The notes beneath the pieces are model-generated. The model was not told the DNA's origin and did not search any database. It saw nothing but the letters and a program-made list of their open reading frames with translations. 41,412 nucleotides of DNA. Source: Prochlorococcus sp. AG-418-F16 (GTDB lineage: Bacteria > Cyanobacteriota > Cyanobacteriia > PCC-6307 > Cyanobiaceae). The stretch lies in the NCBI GenBank assembly GCA_003214235.1, contig QCLW01000007.1:1-41412 (forward strand). Reading direction: 5' to 3'. The translations under genes were made by a program, and so were the position numbers. Shown here piece after piece: positions 27,879 to 38,119 of the stretch (position 1 is the first letter of the stretch; each line of letters starts with the position of its first letter).

Positions 27879-29987
27879 TTACAAGCCACTTACAAAATCA
27901 ACTAATTTCCATGATTTATTAGAAAAACCCAAAATATATTTAACTTTCAGAGGAGTAAATGATGTTTCATTAACAAATTCTCCAGAATTCTTTATTATTC
28001 TCTCTAAATAATCTAATTCAACTAAAACAGCTATCCTAGATGAAGTTTGTGATTCCAAATCTATCCTACTTATTAGGGAATTAATTTCTTTATAAATTCC
28101 TTTCTTGATATCATTTTGTCTTTCTTCAATTGTTCTATCAATCAAACCACTCTTAACAATCTTGGAAAGACTAATTTCACTCTTTCCTGCCAAGTAGTTA
28201 CTTTTACTTAAAAGCCATACATTAATTAGATTTCTTATCTCTTTTAAAGTAGGCGAGGGGTTAGTAAGTTCTTTGACTTCAAAAGAGTTAATCGAAATAG
28301 GTTTCTCAGTAATAGACTTCAATTCATTTATAGGTTTTTTTTTAATTTCTTGAACAATATCTTTTTTACTGACCTTTTGATTTTTATCAACTGCTATTAA
28401 AGGTTTCTTCGCAACAGTTTCATCTTGAATTGATTTTTTAAAATTATTTCTTAAGATTCCAATCCCAATACCAAATGTAAATAAGATCAAAAACGCATAA
28501 AAATAAATTAAATAAGGAGATCGACTAATGATCTCTTTATCCTTCAAAAATTCTCCAAAACTAAACTTTAATTCAGCAATTTTTTCAATTAAATACTTAT
28601 AAATCTCTATAGATTTATTCTTGAACATTTCCTCATTGAATTTGTTTTCTTGGATATCAAGCTTCTCATATTCCTGTTTTATGCCACCTGGCCAAGGCAA
28701 TCTTCTTTCATCAAAATTATCTAATGTACTATCAAAATCTTCAGTAGTTTTTTTGATCGAAGATTCTGTATTAATTTGTTGATTCAGAAGATTTGATTTG
28801 ATTGTAATTTTATTTGATTTCTTTTCTAATTTTTCAATAAATTCTTGAATCTCCCTATCTTCAAACCAAGAATCTAAATCCACCTCTTTTGATTCAATAT
28901 CTCTAAAACCAACTAAAACATCATTCTCTAACCAATTTTTACAGAAAATACATATCGCTTCTAACTTATTTCCTGGATAATTATTAAGCCAATCTCGTAA
29001 CTTCTCATCAGAACTGCTAGAGAACCTTGCAGAGGCCTGATCAATATCTGCCAAAAGCAAGTCTAGACAACCAATAAGAGGCATTGAATCAAGACCTGAT
29101 AAATTTAGTTTCTTTAAAATTCTCCTAGCTTCAAATAATTTTTCTGGCTTTCTTCTTGAGAAACCAATTGCTGTCAAGGATAGAAAAGCTAAAAATCCTG
29201 CTTCTAATGATCCTCTTTTTTGTAATTCAAGAAACAAATCTATCTGTTCTTGCACTGTCAAGTATGGCTTTATTTGTTGAAAAAAAGCTTCAAATTCTTT
29301 CTGATTTAGATAATTTCCATATTCAGATTTATTATTACCTTCCAAACCACCTCTTTTAACAATTAAATTTTCCAACATATTTAAACCTTTTTTATGCGAC
29401 TCCTGATCATTTAAATCCCTACTAAGTAGATCTAGGATTCTATAAGGAAGCAAAGAAGCCAAGTCTTCCTCAAGATCTTTTCTTATTTCTCCAAGCTTTC
29501 CCATCCTTTGTAGAAGTTGTATACCTTCATGTAAAAAGTCTGAAGCGTTTGAATAAGATCGAAGCTGTTGTTCTTGAATAGCAGAATCTCTAGCTGTTAA
29601 GGCTGCCAATAAAGTCAGATCGGCTTCTCTACTACTTCCTAAAGCTGGAGTCTGTGGGGGCTGTAAAGCCTTTCTTGTCATTTTAAAAGCTTCTTTAGGG
29701 TACCCTGACTCCCAAAGGAGGACTAACCCTGCCACTTCTCTATTTGACGAAAACTCCAATCCAGAGGCTCCATTTAGTAACAAATTTTCGTATTCTCGCC
29801 TGCTTTCTGGATCTGTAAGCAAATCAGCAGTCAAACGAAGTAACTCTGACCTTTGGGTTAGAACTTCATAAGTAAATCCTTCATCAGGGGTTTTATCCAA
29901 CCGTAATTGAAACGCTCTTAATATTTCCTCAGCTGTTGCAGAGGGGCTTACGCCAATTAAACGAAAATGGTCTAAAGGAAGTTCCAA
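27879..29987 (-). CDS. ftn2: Cyanobacterial division protein Ftn2/ZipN (ARC6 homologue)
   Basis: This 702-residue protein matches the cyanobacterial orthologue of plant ARC6. It has an N-terminal DnaJ-like region (LDHFRLIGVSPSATAEEILRAF), a long helical middle, one membrane segment near residues 488-512, and a C-terminal IMS/DUF4101 domain (LKEIRNLINVWLLSKSNYLA near 585). It tethers FtsZ to the membrane. The start is TTG at 29987. It is divergent from pdhA across about 113 bases. Confidence 0.9.
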   Translation of the reverse strand: MELPLDHFRLIGVSPSATAEEILRAFQLRLDKTPDEGFTYEVLTQRSELLRLTADLLTDPESRREYENLLLNGASGLEFSSNREVAGLVLLWESGYPKEAFKMTRKALQPPQTPALGSSREADLTLLAALTARDSAIQEQQLRSYSNASDFLHEGIQLLQRMGKLGEIRKDLEEDLASLLPYRILDLLSRDLNDQESHKKGLNMLENLIVKRGGLEGNNKSEYGNYLNQKEFEAFFQQIKPYLTVQEQIDLFLELQKRGSLEAGFLAFLSLTAIGFSRRKPEKLFEARRILKKLNLSGLDSMPLIGCLDLLLADIDQASARFSSSSDEKLRDWLNNYPGNKLEAICIFCKNWLENDVLVGFRDIESKEVDLDSWFEDREIQEFIEKLEKKSNKITIKSNLLNQQINTESSIKKTTEDFDSTLDNFDERRLPWPGGIKQEYEKLDIQENKFNEEMFKNKSIEIYKYLIEKIAELKFSFGEFLKDKEIISRSPYLIYFYAFLILFTFGIGIGILRNNFKKSIQDETVAKKPLIAVDKNQKVSKKDIVQEIKKKPINELKSITEKPISINSFEVKELTNPSPTLKEIRNLINVWLLSKSNYLAGKSEISLSKIVKSGLIDRTIEERQNDIKKGIYKEINSLISRIDLESQTSSRIAVLVELDYLERIIKNSGEFVNETSFTPLKVKYILGFSNKSWKLVDFVSGL

Positions 29988-30100
29988 ACAAATATCCTAT
30001 TGAAAATTCTTAGACAAATTTTATCAAGTTAAAAATTTTTTTCATAGGGTCTTGCAGAGTTATTAAAAAAAATCATGAAAATAGACCTTCACGTCTTAGA

Positions 30101-31174
30101 ATGTTAACAAATCAAAACTTCATTAAGGTATTTTTCTTGGAAACACACTTAGAGAGAATCTCAAATCTTCAAGACATAAAAAAAGCCAAATTAGATAGAG
30201 AAACAGGATTATTTCTTTATGAAGATATGACACTTGGTCGAAGATTCGAAGATAAGTGTGCAGAAATGTATTACAGGGGGAAAATGTTTGGTTTTGTTCA
30301 TCTATATAACGGTCAGGAAGCTATTAGCACTGGAGTTATTGGCGCCATGAGAAAGAAACATGATTGGTTTTGTAGTACCTACCGCGATCATGTTCATGCA
30401 CTTAGTGCAGGCGTTCCCTCCTTTGAAGTTATGAGCGAACTTTTTGGCAAGGCTACGGGTTGTAGTAAAGGTCGAGGGGGGTCCATGCACTTATTTTCAA
30501 GAGAACATCACTTATTAGGAGGATATGCATTTATTGGGGAAGGAATTCCAGTCGCTTTAGGAGCAGCCTTTTCAAGTAAATATAAAAAGGAAGTTGCGGG
30601 TAATAATAGTAGTGATGCAGTAACTGCAGCATTCTTTGGAGATGGAACTTGTAATAATGGTCAGTTTTTTGAATGTTTAAATATGGCCCAATTATGGAAA
30701 TTACCCATAATTTTTGTTGTTGAGAATAATAAATGGGCTATTGGTATGGCTCACGATAGAGCAACCAGCAATCCTGAAATCTGGAGAAAGGCCTCTGCTT
30801 TTGGGATGCATGGTGAGGAGGTTGATGGAATGGATGTATTAGCAGTAAGAGGAGCCGCACAAAGAGCAATTGAGCGAGCTAGAGCAGGAGAGGGTCCCAC
30901 TCTTTTAGAATGCTTGACTTATAGATATAGAGGTCATTCTCTAGCCGATCCTGATGAATTAAGATCTGAAAAAGAGAAGGAGTTTTGGGGTAAAAGAGAT
31001 CCTATTAAGAAATTAGCCAAGGAAATTATTGATGGTAAATTCGCAACGGAAGAAGAATTAACAAGTATTGAAAAGAAAATAGATACAGAGATAACAGAGT
31101 CAGTTAAAAATGCTTTAGAAGCTCCTGAACCACCTTCACAAGAATTAACTAAATATATTTGGGCAGAGGATTAG
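30101..31174 (+). CDS. pdhA: Pyruvate dehydrogenase E1 alpha subunit
   Basis: This 357-residue thiamine-diphosphate enzyme subunit has the TPP motif [15 protein letters not shown] at about 180-194, ending in [17 protein letters not shown] near residue 122 and [13 protein letters not shown] near 275 are also family signatures. It oxidatively decarboxylates pyruvate. The E1-beta and E2 genes are not in this window, but lpdA (E3) is at 39705-41144. Its stop is one base from the convergent sigma factor stop. Confidence 0.96.
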   Translation: MLTNQNFIKVFFLETHLERISNLQDIKKAKLDRETGLFLYEDMTLGRRFEDKCAEMYYRGKMFGFVHLYNGQEAISTGVIGAMRKKHDWFCSTYRDHVHALSAGVPSFEVMSELFGKATGCSKGRGGSMHLFSREHHLLGGYAFIGEGIPVALGAAFSSKYKKEVAGNNSSDAVTAAFFGDGTCNNGQFFECLNMAQLWKLPIIFVVENNKWAIGMAHDRATSNPEIWRKASAFGMHGEEVDGMDVLAVRGAAQRAIERARAGEGPTLLECLTYRYRGHSLADPDELRSEKEKEFWGKRDPIKKLAKEIIDGKFATEEELTSIEKKIDTEITESVKNALEAPEPPSQELTKYIWAED

Positions 31175-31175
31175 T

Positions 31176-32117
31176 TCAAATAGCACTCGGTAATTTTCTG
31201 GTTAAATTTCTTAATTTTCGCAGTGCCTTCAGTTCAACTTGCCTTACTCTCTCCCTAGAAACTTCTAATAATCTTCCTATTTCAGCAAGTGTATGTCTCT
31301 CATTCCCATCTAGTCCAAATCGTAATTTAAGAACATGTTGCTCCTGCTCGCTTAGATGAGTTAACCACTTCCCAAGTTGCTCTTGATGCATTTTCTGCTC
31401 AACTTGATCTAAAGGCTCTTCATTATTACTATCTGCAATTAAATCACCTAAAAAGCTCCTACCATCATCACCATTAACTGGAGCATCTAAACTACTTGTT
31501 GATAAGGCTTGTCTTAAAACAGAATCTAATTCCTCCACATCAATTTCCATTGCTTCTGCAATTTCAATTCTGCTTGGCATAGCACCAAGTTTATGTGCTA
31601 AATCCCTACTAACTTTTCTTATAGATGCTAGTCTTTCGCTTAAATGAACTGGTAAACGGATGGTTCGTGATTGACAAGCAATTGCTCTTGTCATGCTTTG
31701 TCGAATCCACCAAAAAGCATAAGTAGAGAACTTATATCCTCTTGTTGGATCAAATTTTTCAACAGCCCTTTCCAAACCAAGAGAACCTTCTTGAACTAAA
31801 TCAAGAAGTTCTAATCCTTTTCCTTGATATTTCTTTGCCACACTGACAACTAGTCTTAAATTAGCTTTCATCATTCTCTCTTTAGCTCTTCTTCCAATTT
31901 TTACTGTTCTTTTTTGCTGCGGTGTAAATTCTTTAGTTTTTTCATCTAATTTGCCATCTTCTGTAAGAAGCATCATTTTCTGGACTTGATTACCCAATTC
32001 AATCTCTTCAGCGGGAGTTAATAAAGGCACTCTACCTATATTCTGCAAATACCAACTAATTGGATCGTTACCTCTCCTTTTTGCCGGTTCTGCTTGGGCT
32101 GGTAATGATGAAACCAT
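31176..32117 (-). CDS. RNA polymerase sigma factor, group 2 (RpoD-like)
   Basis: This 313-residue sigma factor has region 1.2 (DPISWYLQNIGRVPLLTPAEE), region 2 (ELLDLVQEGSLGLERAVEKF then TYAFWWIRQSMTRAIA), region 3, and a region 4 helix-turn-helix near the end (LAEIGRLLEVSRERVRQVE). It lacks the long region 1.1 of the primary SigA, so it is a nonessential group 2 type. A Shine-Dalgarno AGGTG lies 6 bases before the ATG. Stress or light control is the usual role in this family, but nothing here shows the signal. Confidence 0.93.
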   Translation of the reverse strand: MVSSLPAQAEPAKRRGNDPISWYLQNIGRVPLLTPAEEIELGNQVQKMMLLTEDGKLDEKTKEFTPQQKRTVKIGRRAKERMMKANLRLVVSVAKKYQGKGLELLDLVQEGSLGLERAVEKFDPTRGYKFSTYAFWWIRQSMTRAIACQSRTIRLPVHLSERLASIRKVSRDLAHKLGAMPSRIEIAEAMEIDVEELDSVLRQALSTSSLDAPVNGDDGRSFLGDLIADSNNEEPLDQVEQKMHQEQLGKWLTHLSEQEQHVLKLRFGLDGNERHTLAEIGRLLEVSRERVRQVELKALRKLRNLTRKLPSAI

Positions 32118-32257
32118 TTTTTACACCTAATAAGGTATTAAAACTCTCCTATATTTTTAAGGAAATAGCGAAATATTTAATACGCGCTTCAGATTTCACG
32201 TAATATTTGTTTATTTATGTGTTTAAAACTAGAAATAACTCACTTAAATTGTTTCTT

Positions 32258-33823
32258 TCAAGATATTTGTCTCGTTTTACTATTTCTCATTAATACTGAT
32301 AATTCATCACCAATAGCAGATGCATTTGACCCACTCTTACATTTTGATGCAGCAAATGAATGTAAAAGTACATATTTAGCAAAAAAATCAGTTGTTATAT
32401 TTGTACAAAAGGTTAAATCAATCGCAGAGCTACCAGCTACAAATCCCAATAAAAGGTCACCTAATCCTGCTCTAGCAGTGTGGGAATCGGTCCCAAAAAG
32501 TTGCCATGCCTTTTTATTGTCAGCAACTATGCTGTTAGCTCCCTTTAACAAAACGCTAATATTAAATTCTTTTGCAGCATTAAGAGCTAGTCCAACATTA
32601 TTATCAGATTTTATATTTGGGAATAACCTTAAAAATTCTTTGCTATGAGGTGTAATCCAAGTTTTAAATTTTCTCTCTAAAAAGAATTTTGATCCTAGTT
32701 TAGATTCAGAAATTCTATTTAATGCATCTGCATCCAAGATCAATAATCCTTCAAAACCCATAAGGTAGTCTTTTGATTTTTGCCAATCGTCATTATCAAT
32801 TCCTATTCCTGGGCCTACTGCTAATGAATCATATGAACTAAGATCAATTGTATTTAATACACTGAATAATGATGCATTCCCATTATGATTACATTGCATA
32901 GTTCCTTTTAAAACTATTTCTGGGGCAACCTGCCAAACAGATTTAGCCACTAATTCAGGAAGGACCGCAGAGATAAAACCCGCTCCACTTGATATTGCCC
33001 CTTTTAATGCTAAGTATGCGGCCCCTGGATATTTTTCACTTCCAGCAATTAATAATGTTCTACCTCTTTTAAATTTATTAGAATTTTTTGGTAAAGAAGG
33101 TAAATCAATATTTTTTAAATCTTTGTAAGTAACCTTAAAAATCTTTTTATCAACTTTGGAGAGTTTACATATAGGTACCCCAACATCTATGTGGTTCAAT
33201 TCTCCAATAAAAGGCAAAGCAGAATCTTGTATTAACCCAATTTTATTAAGACCTATAGCTAAAGTGTAGTCTGCCTTTACTGCATTATCTAAAAACGGCT
33301 CTCCTTTATCAGGACATAATCCTGTTGGAATATCAATACTTATTACCTTGCCATATTTATTATTAAATTTCTGATTAAATAGCTTGATTAATTTATTATC
33401 AACTATTCTTGTTTGATTATTACCAAAAACCGCATCAATCCATAGTTCTTTCCCATTTGCATCAGGGGGCTCTACTAATTTTGTAACGCCAATAGATGTA
33501 AGATAATTAAGGTGGTTATTTGTTAATGTTTTTTTTATCGGGAATGGACACCATACTTGGACTGAAAAACCTTTCAAAAAAAGCTCTCTAGCTATTACGG
33601 CACCGTCCCCACCATTATGCCCAGGACCTATTAAAACAGTTATTCCATGCTTTAGAAGAGGTTTCCTTTTCAAGAGCCATCTACTAATTTGAATACCAGC
33701 TTTTTCCATCAATGCTTCTTGTGGCATTCCATCAGAAAACATTTCTTTCTCTAATATCAACATTTGCTTTGAATCAACAATTAAATGTTTAGAGTCAATT
33801 GTTGGCCATAAAATTTCGTTCAT
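32258..33823 (-). CDS. nnr: Bifunctional NAD(P)H-hydrate epimerase/ADP-dependent dehydratase
   Basis: This 521-residue fusion repairs damaged NADH and NADPH hydrates. The N-terminal YjeF epimerase domain has GPGHNGGDGAV (66-76). The C-terminal dehydratase has the ribokinase-like LLIAGSEKYPGAAYLA near 255 and HTARAGLGDLLLGFVAG near the end, where the catalytic Asp sits. It is divergent from mnmA across 46 bases. Confidence 0.94.
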   Translation of the reverse strand: MNEILWPTIDSKHLIVDSKQMLILEKEMFSDGMPQEALMEKAGIQISRWLLKRKPLLKHGITVLIGPGHNGGDGAVIARELFLKGFSVQVWCPFPIKKTLTNNHLNYLTSIGVTKLVEPPDANGKELWIDAVFGNNQTRIVDNKLIKLFNQKFNNKYGKVISIDIPTGLCPDKGEPFLDNAVKADYTLAIGLNKIGLIQDSALPFIGELNHIDVGVPICKLSKVDKKIFKVTYKDLKNIDLPSLPKNSNKFKRGRTLLIAGSEKYPGAAYLALKGAISSGAGFISAVLPELVAKSVWQVAPEIVLKGTMQCNHNGNASLFSVLNTIDLSSYDSLAVGPGIGIDNDDWQKSKDYLMGFEGLLILDADALNRISESKLGSKFFLERKFKTWITPHSKEFLRLFPNIKSDNNVGLALNAAKEFNISVLLKGANSIVADNKKAWQLFGTDSHTARAGLGDLLLGFVAGSSAIDLTFCTNITTDFFAKYVLLHSFAASKCKSGSNASAIGDELSVLMRNSKTRQIS

Positions 33824-33869
33824 AATTAGTACAAAACAATTGAAGTACTGTTCAAAAAATTAAACTTCC

Positions 33870-35027
33870 ATGTTAAAGACACAAAAGGATAAAAAATTAG
33901 AGAACTATTTTTCTACTAATAATAAAACTAAAAAGGAGAAAAATATTATTGTAGGTCTTTCTGGTGGCGTAGATAGTTCTCTTTCAGCCGCTCTTCTTGT
34001 AGAAAGAGGCTGGAATGTTGAGGGACTAACTCTTTGGCTAATGAAAGGACAAGGCTCCTGTTGCTCTGAAGGATTAGTAGATGCTGCTGGCCTTTGTGAA
34101 GATTTAGGAATTAACCATAAAATAATAGATTCAAGAGAAATATTCGAAAGAGAGGTGATTAAAAAAACTACTGAAAGCTACGAGAAAGGTTTCACTCCAC
34201 TTCCATGTTCGATGTGCAACAAAAATGTGAAATTTGAAGAGCTGCTTAATTACGCAATAACCAAAAAAGACTTTACTCATATTGCGACCGGACATTACGC
34301 AAGGATAAAAAAATCATCTTATGCTGAAAAACTTGATTGCAAGAGCTTTGTATTTAAGGAATTTCTTCTTCTAAGAGGTGCTGACGAGAACAAAGACCAA
34401 AGTTATTTTCTTTATTCTCTTTCACAAGAAGTACTGAGCAGATTAGAATTTCCTCTTGGTGAAATGAAAAAAGAAGAAACCAGAAAGGAAGCCCTGAGAT
34501 TAGGCCTTAGAACCGCTCAAAAACCAGAAAGTCAAGATTTATGTTTAGTTGAGCATTATGGATCAATGCAGAGATTTATTGACAAGCACATTGAACCCAA
34601 AGAAGGAGAAATTATGCATGTAAACGGTAAAGTCCTTGGGACACACAATGGAATTCAGCACTTTACGGTAGGTCAAAGAAAAGGTTTGGGGATTGCTTGG
34701 CCTGAACCATTATATGTAAAAAGTTTAGACAGAAAAAAAAACGTAGTCTACGTAGCTGATAAAAGTGATCTTTTTAATAGAGAAGCAATAATTAGTAAGG
34801 TTAACTGGATTTCAATCGAAGAGCCTAAGCAAGAGATAGAAGTAGAAGCACAAATCAGATATAGAAGTCATCCAGTAAAAGGCACTTTAATTCCTTTGAA
34901 AAATTCAGATAATCCAACTAAAACATTTAAATTAATTTTTGAAGAAAGTCAAAGTTCGGTAACACCCGGACAAGCTGCAGTTTTTTATAAAGGAGAAATT
35001 TTATTAGGTGGTGGATTAATCAATTAA
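33870..35027 (+). CDS. mnmA: tRNA-specific 2-thiouridylase MnmA
   Basis: This 385-residue enzyme puts sulfur on U34 of Glu, Gln and Lys tRNAs. The PP-loop is GLSGGVDSS (29-37), the catalytic Cys116 lies in [11 protein letters not shown], and Cys225 in ESQDLCLVE supplies the disulfide partner. Length and motifs are typical. Its last 8 bases overlap the convergent lnt gene. Confidence 0.96.
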   Translation: MLKTQKDKKLENYFSTNNKTKKEKNIIVGLSGGVDSSLSAALLVERGWNVEGLTLWLMKGQGSCCSEGLVDAAGLCEDLGINHKIIDSREIFEREVIKKTTESYEKGFTPLPCSMCNKNVKFEELLNYAITKKDFTHIATGHYARIKKSSYAEKLDCKSFVFKEFLLLRGADENKDQSYFLYSLSQEVLSRLEFPLGEMKKEETRKEALRLGLRTAQKPESQDLCLVEHYGSMQRFIDKHIEPKEGEIMHVNGKVLGTHNGIQHFTVGQRKGLGIAWPEPLYVKSLDRKKNVVYVADKSDLFNREAIISKVNWISIEEPKQEIEVEAQIRYRSHPVKGTLIPLKNSDNPTKTFKLIFEESQSSVTPGQAAVFYKGEILLGGGLIN

Positions 35028-36507
35028 TTTTCCAAAAGATATTTAATCCCATAAAAAATATAAACAAAAACAAAATAGGTTTATCTCCAAATTTTGTATA
35101 GAAAGTCTTTTCGGATAAAAAATTAGGAAACACTATTTCATTTTGCTCAACATTTAAATCAAGCATTTGAATTATTTTTCCATCATCTTGAACTAAACCC
35201 GAAGGGCCTGTGTTTGATACGAGTAAATTGTTTTTCTTATTTTCAATACTTCTTAATCTAGCCAAAGATAGGAATTGATTAGACAGCTTAATTGGATAGG
35301 GATCTAAATTTGCTGCAGTTATTATTAGTTTTGCCCCGCTATTAATAGCCTTTCTTATTTTCACTCCATCACTAATTTCGTAACAGATAGCTACTGCTAA
35401 TGGGGGTGTAAATTTAGGATCGAAAAATCTTGAATCAGAACCTGGTTGAATTCCTCCTACTGCAGATAATCCTCTTGAAAAACTATTTAGAAATCTAGGT
35501 ATTTTTTCACCTAATGGGACAAGTCTATTTTTATCTATGAAAGAGGTAAAAGATTTATCTCCAATTTGAAATCCTAGTAAAGAGCTTCTTAACTCATTAT
35601 CGTAATTTCTGAAACCTCCTGCCAAAGTATTAACTTTAATGCCTTTAGGTAAATAAAAATTATTAGATAGAGTTCCTTCAGGAGCAACAAGAAGTTTTGC
35701 TTGATTGGCTAAAGCATATTCTTGAGCAATAGATTGTTTTTCTTTAATAAACTCATCATCTATTTTTAATTTTTCTCTTGTTGGGATATTTGTTTGCCAA
35801 ATAGCTACAGGAAATTCAGAATTTCTTTTTATTGGATTTGTTAGGCCCCCAAATAAATGTAAGAAAACAATTATCAAAAGTCCAAAAATAAATATTTTTT
35901 TAAAATTAAGTTTTCTTCTCCATCTACCGTGACTAAAAAAAATCCAAAATCCAATCAATATTTGTAATACGCATAAACCACTTGAACCAATCCATTTTGC
36001 CAAACCAGCAAGATAAATATCACCAGGGACTAGACTTTCACCTAAACCTATCCAGAAAAAAGGTGTTTGAGAAAGTATCAATTCACCAATTCCCCAAGTC
36101 AAAGATAAAAAAAATACTTTTATGGTTAAAGGCATAATTTTCATTTTAAAAACATCCTCTTTCCAGAAAATCATTTCAACTAATAGCCCCCATAAATAAA
36201 CTAATAACCCACCCCAAAAAGCACAAAATAATAATATTGAAATAGCAATTATTAAACTTGCAAACCATGAAAAACCGAGCCATGTCAATGGATGAAGATC
36301 ATATAACCATGAATGACTTATCAAAACAAAGAAAAAGCCCCACCAAAAATTGGCTATTTTTCTTTCACTTCCCTCCCATAAAATAAATAAAGATATCGGC
36401 ATAAAAATCAGCCACAAGTGAGTTGACACTGAGATTCCTCCTAAAATCCCACCTAAACAAGGGTAAAAATATTGTCTTAAACTTTTAATATGAGTTGGGA
36501 TTAACAA
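35020..36507 (-). CDS. lnt: Apolipoprotein N-acyltransferase
   Basis: This 495-residue membrane enzyme adds the third acyl chain to lipoproteins. It has about six N-terminal membrane segments, a periplasmic nitrilase domain, and one C-terminal membrane segment. The catalytic triad is visible as Glu277 (VAPEGT), Lys335 (GEKIP) and Cys375 (AVAICYEIS). The length is normal. The start is TTG at 36507. It overlaps mnmA by 8 bases at the convergent end. Confidence 0.92.
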   Translation of the reverse strand: MLIPTHIKSLRQYFYPCLGGILGGISVSTHLWLIFMPISLFILWEGSERKIANFWWGFFFVLISHSWLYDLHPLTWLGFSWFASLIIAISILLFCAFWGGLLVYLWGLLVEMIFWKEDVFKMKIMPLTIKVFFLSLTWGIGELILSQTPFFWIGLGESLVPGDIYLAGLAKWIGSSGLCVLQILIGFWIFFSHGRWRRKLNFKKIFIFGLLIIVFLHLFGGLTNPIKRNSEFPVAIWQTNIPTREKLKIDDEFIKEKQSIAQEYALANQAKLLVAPEGTLSNNFYLPKGIKVNTLAGGFRNYDNELRSSLLGFQIGDKSFTSFIDKNRLVPLGEKIPRFLNSFSRGLSAVGGIQPGSDSRFFDPKFTPPLAVAICYEISDGVKIRKAINSGAKLIITAANLDPYPIKLSNQFLSLARLRSIENKKNNLLVSNTGPSGLVQDDGKIIQMLDLNVEQNEIVFPNFLSEKTFYTKFGDKPILFLFIFFMGLNIFWKIN

Positions 36508-36593
36508 TCTAAAATTACGAAATTAAATTTATAATCACGCATTTATTGTACCTTTATTCTGTAAACTTAGTTTTAGTAACTTTCAAAATTTAA

Positions 36594-37166
36594 GTGAGAG
36601 AAGTCTTTATTAGTTTTGCAGTTTTTGTTTTTTGTGTTTCATTAACTCTTTTCAGTCAATTTAATTCACCACAAGTTGTTAATGCTGCCGAATCAGAAAC
36701 TCAGTTAATTCAAAAAACACCTGTTGCAAAATCATCAAATGTTTCAAATAATAATTTATTTGAGCTAGACCCATCAGATCCAAATCCTATCCTTTTCGCT
36801 ATGGCAGAAGAAACACAATCAGAAAGCAATTCAAGGACTACAGAAAGTGGTCTAATTATTTCGGATATCGTAAATGGGGAAGGAGATGAAGCTACTGCTG
36901 GGCAAACAGTGACTGTAAATTATACAGGAACTTTAGAAGACGGGACGCAATTTGATACTAGTATCGGTAGAGCTCCATTCAGCTTTCCCTTAGGAGCTGG
37001 ACGAGTAATAAAAGGTTGGGACGAAGGTGTCGCAGGGATGCAAGTTGGAGGCAAAAGAAAATTAACAATACCTCCTGAACTGGGATACGGATCAAGAGGG
37101 GCAGGAAGTGTTATACCCGCCAATGCAACTTTGATATTTGAAGTTGAATTATTAAAAGTCAATTAA
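36594..37166 (+). CDS. Secreted FKBP-type peptidyl-prolyl isomerase
   Basis: This 190-residue protein has an N-terminal signal peptide (hydrophobic about 5-20, cleavage near VVNA at 28-31) and a C-terminal FKBP domain (about 90-190). Visible FKBP markers: [34 protein letters not shown], and [11 protein letters not shown] low-complexity linker lies between the two. It probably folds proteins in the periplasm or thylakoid lumen. The start is GTG. It lies 78 bases ahead of sodN. Confidence 0.9.
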   Translation: MREVFISFAVFVFCVSLTLFSQFNSPQVVNAAESETQLIQKTPVAKSSNVSNNNLFELDPSDPNPILFAMAEETQSESNSRTTESGLIISDIVNGEGDEATAGQTVTVNYTGTLEDGTQFDTSIGRAPFSFPLGAGRVIKGWDEGVAGMQVGGKRKLTIPPELGYGSRGAGSVIPANATLIFEVELLKVN

Positions 37167-37244
37167 ATTAAGTAAGAAAAATATCTAAGACTTTTCAATT
37201 TAGTTAATCTGCAAGTAATATATATACAACACCAAATATTTGAA

Positions 37245-37718
37245 ATGTTAAGTAAATTCATCAATTCTTTTCTAAATAAAAAATCCCCAATGACAGTCCA
37301 TGCTCACTGTGATGGTCCTTGTGGTGTTTATGATCCAGCATCTACAAGAGTTGCTGCTGAAGCAGTTTTATCAATGACAAAAAAACTTATTTCATTAGAA
37401 GCTCCTTCTAGCACTGATTCAGCAGAGTGGGCTACTTACAGTAATACATTTTCTAGATATGTTGCAGTTAAAGAAGAGCAAGCAAAAGAAACAAAGAAAG
37501 AAATTCTAATTTTGTGGACAGATTACTTTAAACCAGTTCACTTAGAAACTTATCCAGACTTACATGAAACCATTTGGAAGGCGGCTAAATTATGCAGCGC
37601 ATGCAAAGTTAATATTGATTTAGCTCAAGCTGAAGAACTCATGAGTTATGTAGAAAAGATTCATAATATTTTCTGGGCTTCAAAAGGAAGATCAGACGCT
37701 TTTGTAAAAGCTAGTTAA
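37245..37718 (+). CDS. sodN: Nickel superoxide dismutase precursor
   Basis: This is a 157-residue precursor. After a 20-residue leader (MLSKFINSFLNKKSPMTVHA) comes the nickel hook HCDGPCGVY (His21, Cys22, Cys26), where the mature chain begins after cleavage. The rest is the helical domain of NiSOD. It detoxifies superoxide without iron or manganese, which suits iron-poor waters. The leader must be cut by SodX, encoded directly downstream. Known to be common in marine picocyanobacteria. Confidence 0.97.
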   Translation: MLSKFINSFLNKKSPMTVHAHCDGPCGVYDPASTRVAAEAVLSMTKKLISLEAPSSTDSAEWATYSNTFSRYVAVKEEQAKETKKEILILWTDYFKPVHLETYPDLHETIWKAAKLCSACKVNIDLAQAEELMSYVEKIHNIFWASKGRSDAFVKAS

Positions 37719-38119
37719 TCAGAATTATTTTCAAAAGTTTTTTTGACTTAATTTTATTTTTCTTAGGCTTAAGAAAAACCGCCATTATTAGCGGTGATTC
37801 TATGTTACCTTCCCTCAAAGAAGGAGATATTGTATTTTTTAAAAATTATAAGGAAGGCAAATCAGATCCTAAACCTGGACAAATAGTTATCTTCAATCAT
37901 CCACTTAAAAATAATAACCTCATTAAAAGAATAAATTTAGTGAATCAAAATAGCATTGAAGTTTTTGGTGACAATGTTGAATTTAGTGAAGATAGTAATA
38001 AATTTGGATTAGTAAATAACGAAAAAATCATTGGGATTGTCACCTCTAAACTAATCAGTCCTAAATTAAAAAGTTTTTTAATTCAAAAAGATAGAAGCAC
38101 TTCTTTGAATCCAAAATAA
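37718..38119 (+). CDS. sodX: Ni-SOD maturation protease SodX (S26-like), start codon non-canonical
   Basis: The frame resembles nickel-SOD maturation proteases (signal peptidase fold). The catalytic Ser lies in SGDSMLPSLKEGD and the general-base Lys in LIKRI. The first ATG (37802) would start at the Met just after the catalytic Ser and remove it, so the gene must begin upstream. The frame is open from 37715 but holds no ATG, GTG or TTG. My proposed start is ATC at 37718-37720, overlapping the sodN TAA by one base in a TAATC arrangement, giving 133 residues with Ser28. ATT at 37724 is an alternative. It overlaps the convergent transporter gene by 42 bases. Confidence 0.8.
   Translation: MRIIFKSFFDLILFFLGLRKTAIISGDSMLPSLKEGDIVFFKNYKEGKSDPKPGQIVIFNHPLKNNNLIKRINLVNQNSIEVFGDNVEFSEDSNKFGLVNNEKIIGIVTSKLISPKLKSFLIQKDRSTSLNPK

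Noticed and set aside
32118-32257. Inverted AAATATT/AATATTT arms upstream of the sigma factor
   Set aside because: The arms are short and AT-only with a wide spacer, as expected by chance in this composition.
32217-32648. Plus-strand frame over the 3' end of nnr
   Set aside because: It is mostly antisense to the conserved dehydratase domain, and no independent signal was seen.
37802-38119. SodX starting at the first ATG
   Set aside because: It would lack the catalytic serine, which is encoded just upstream in the same frame.
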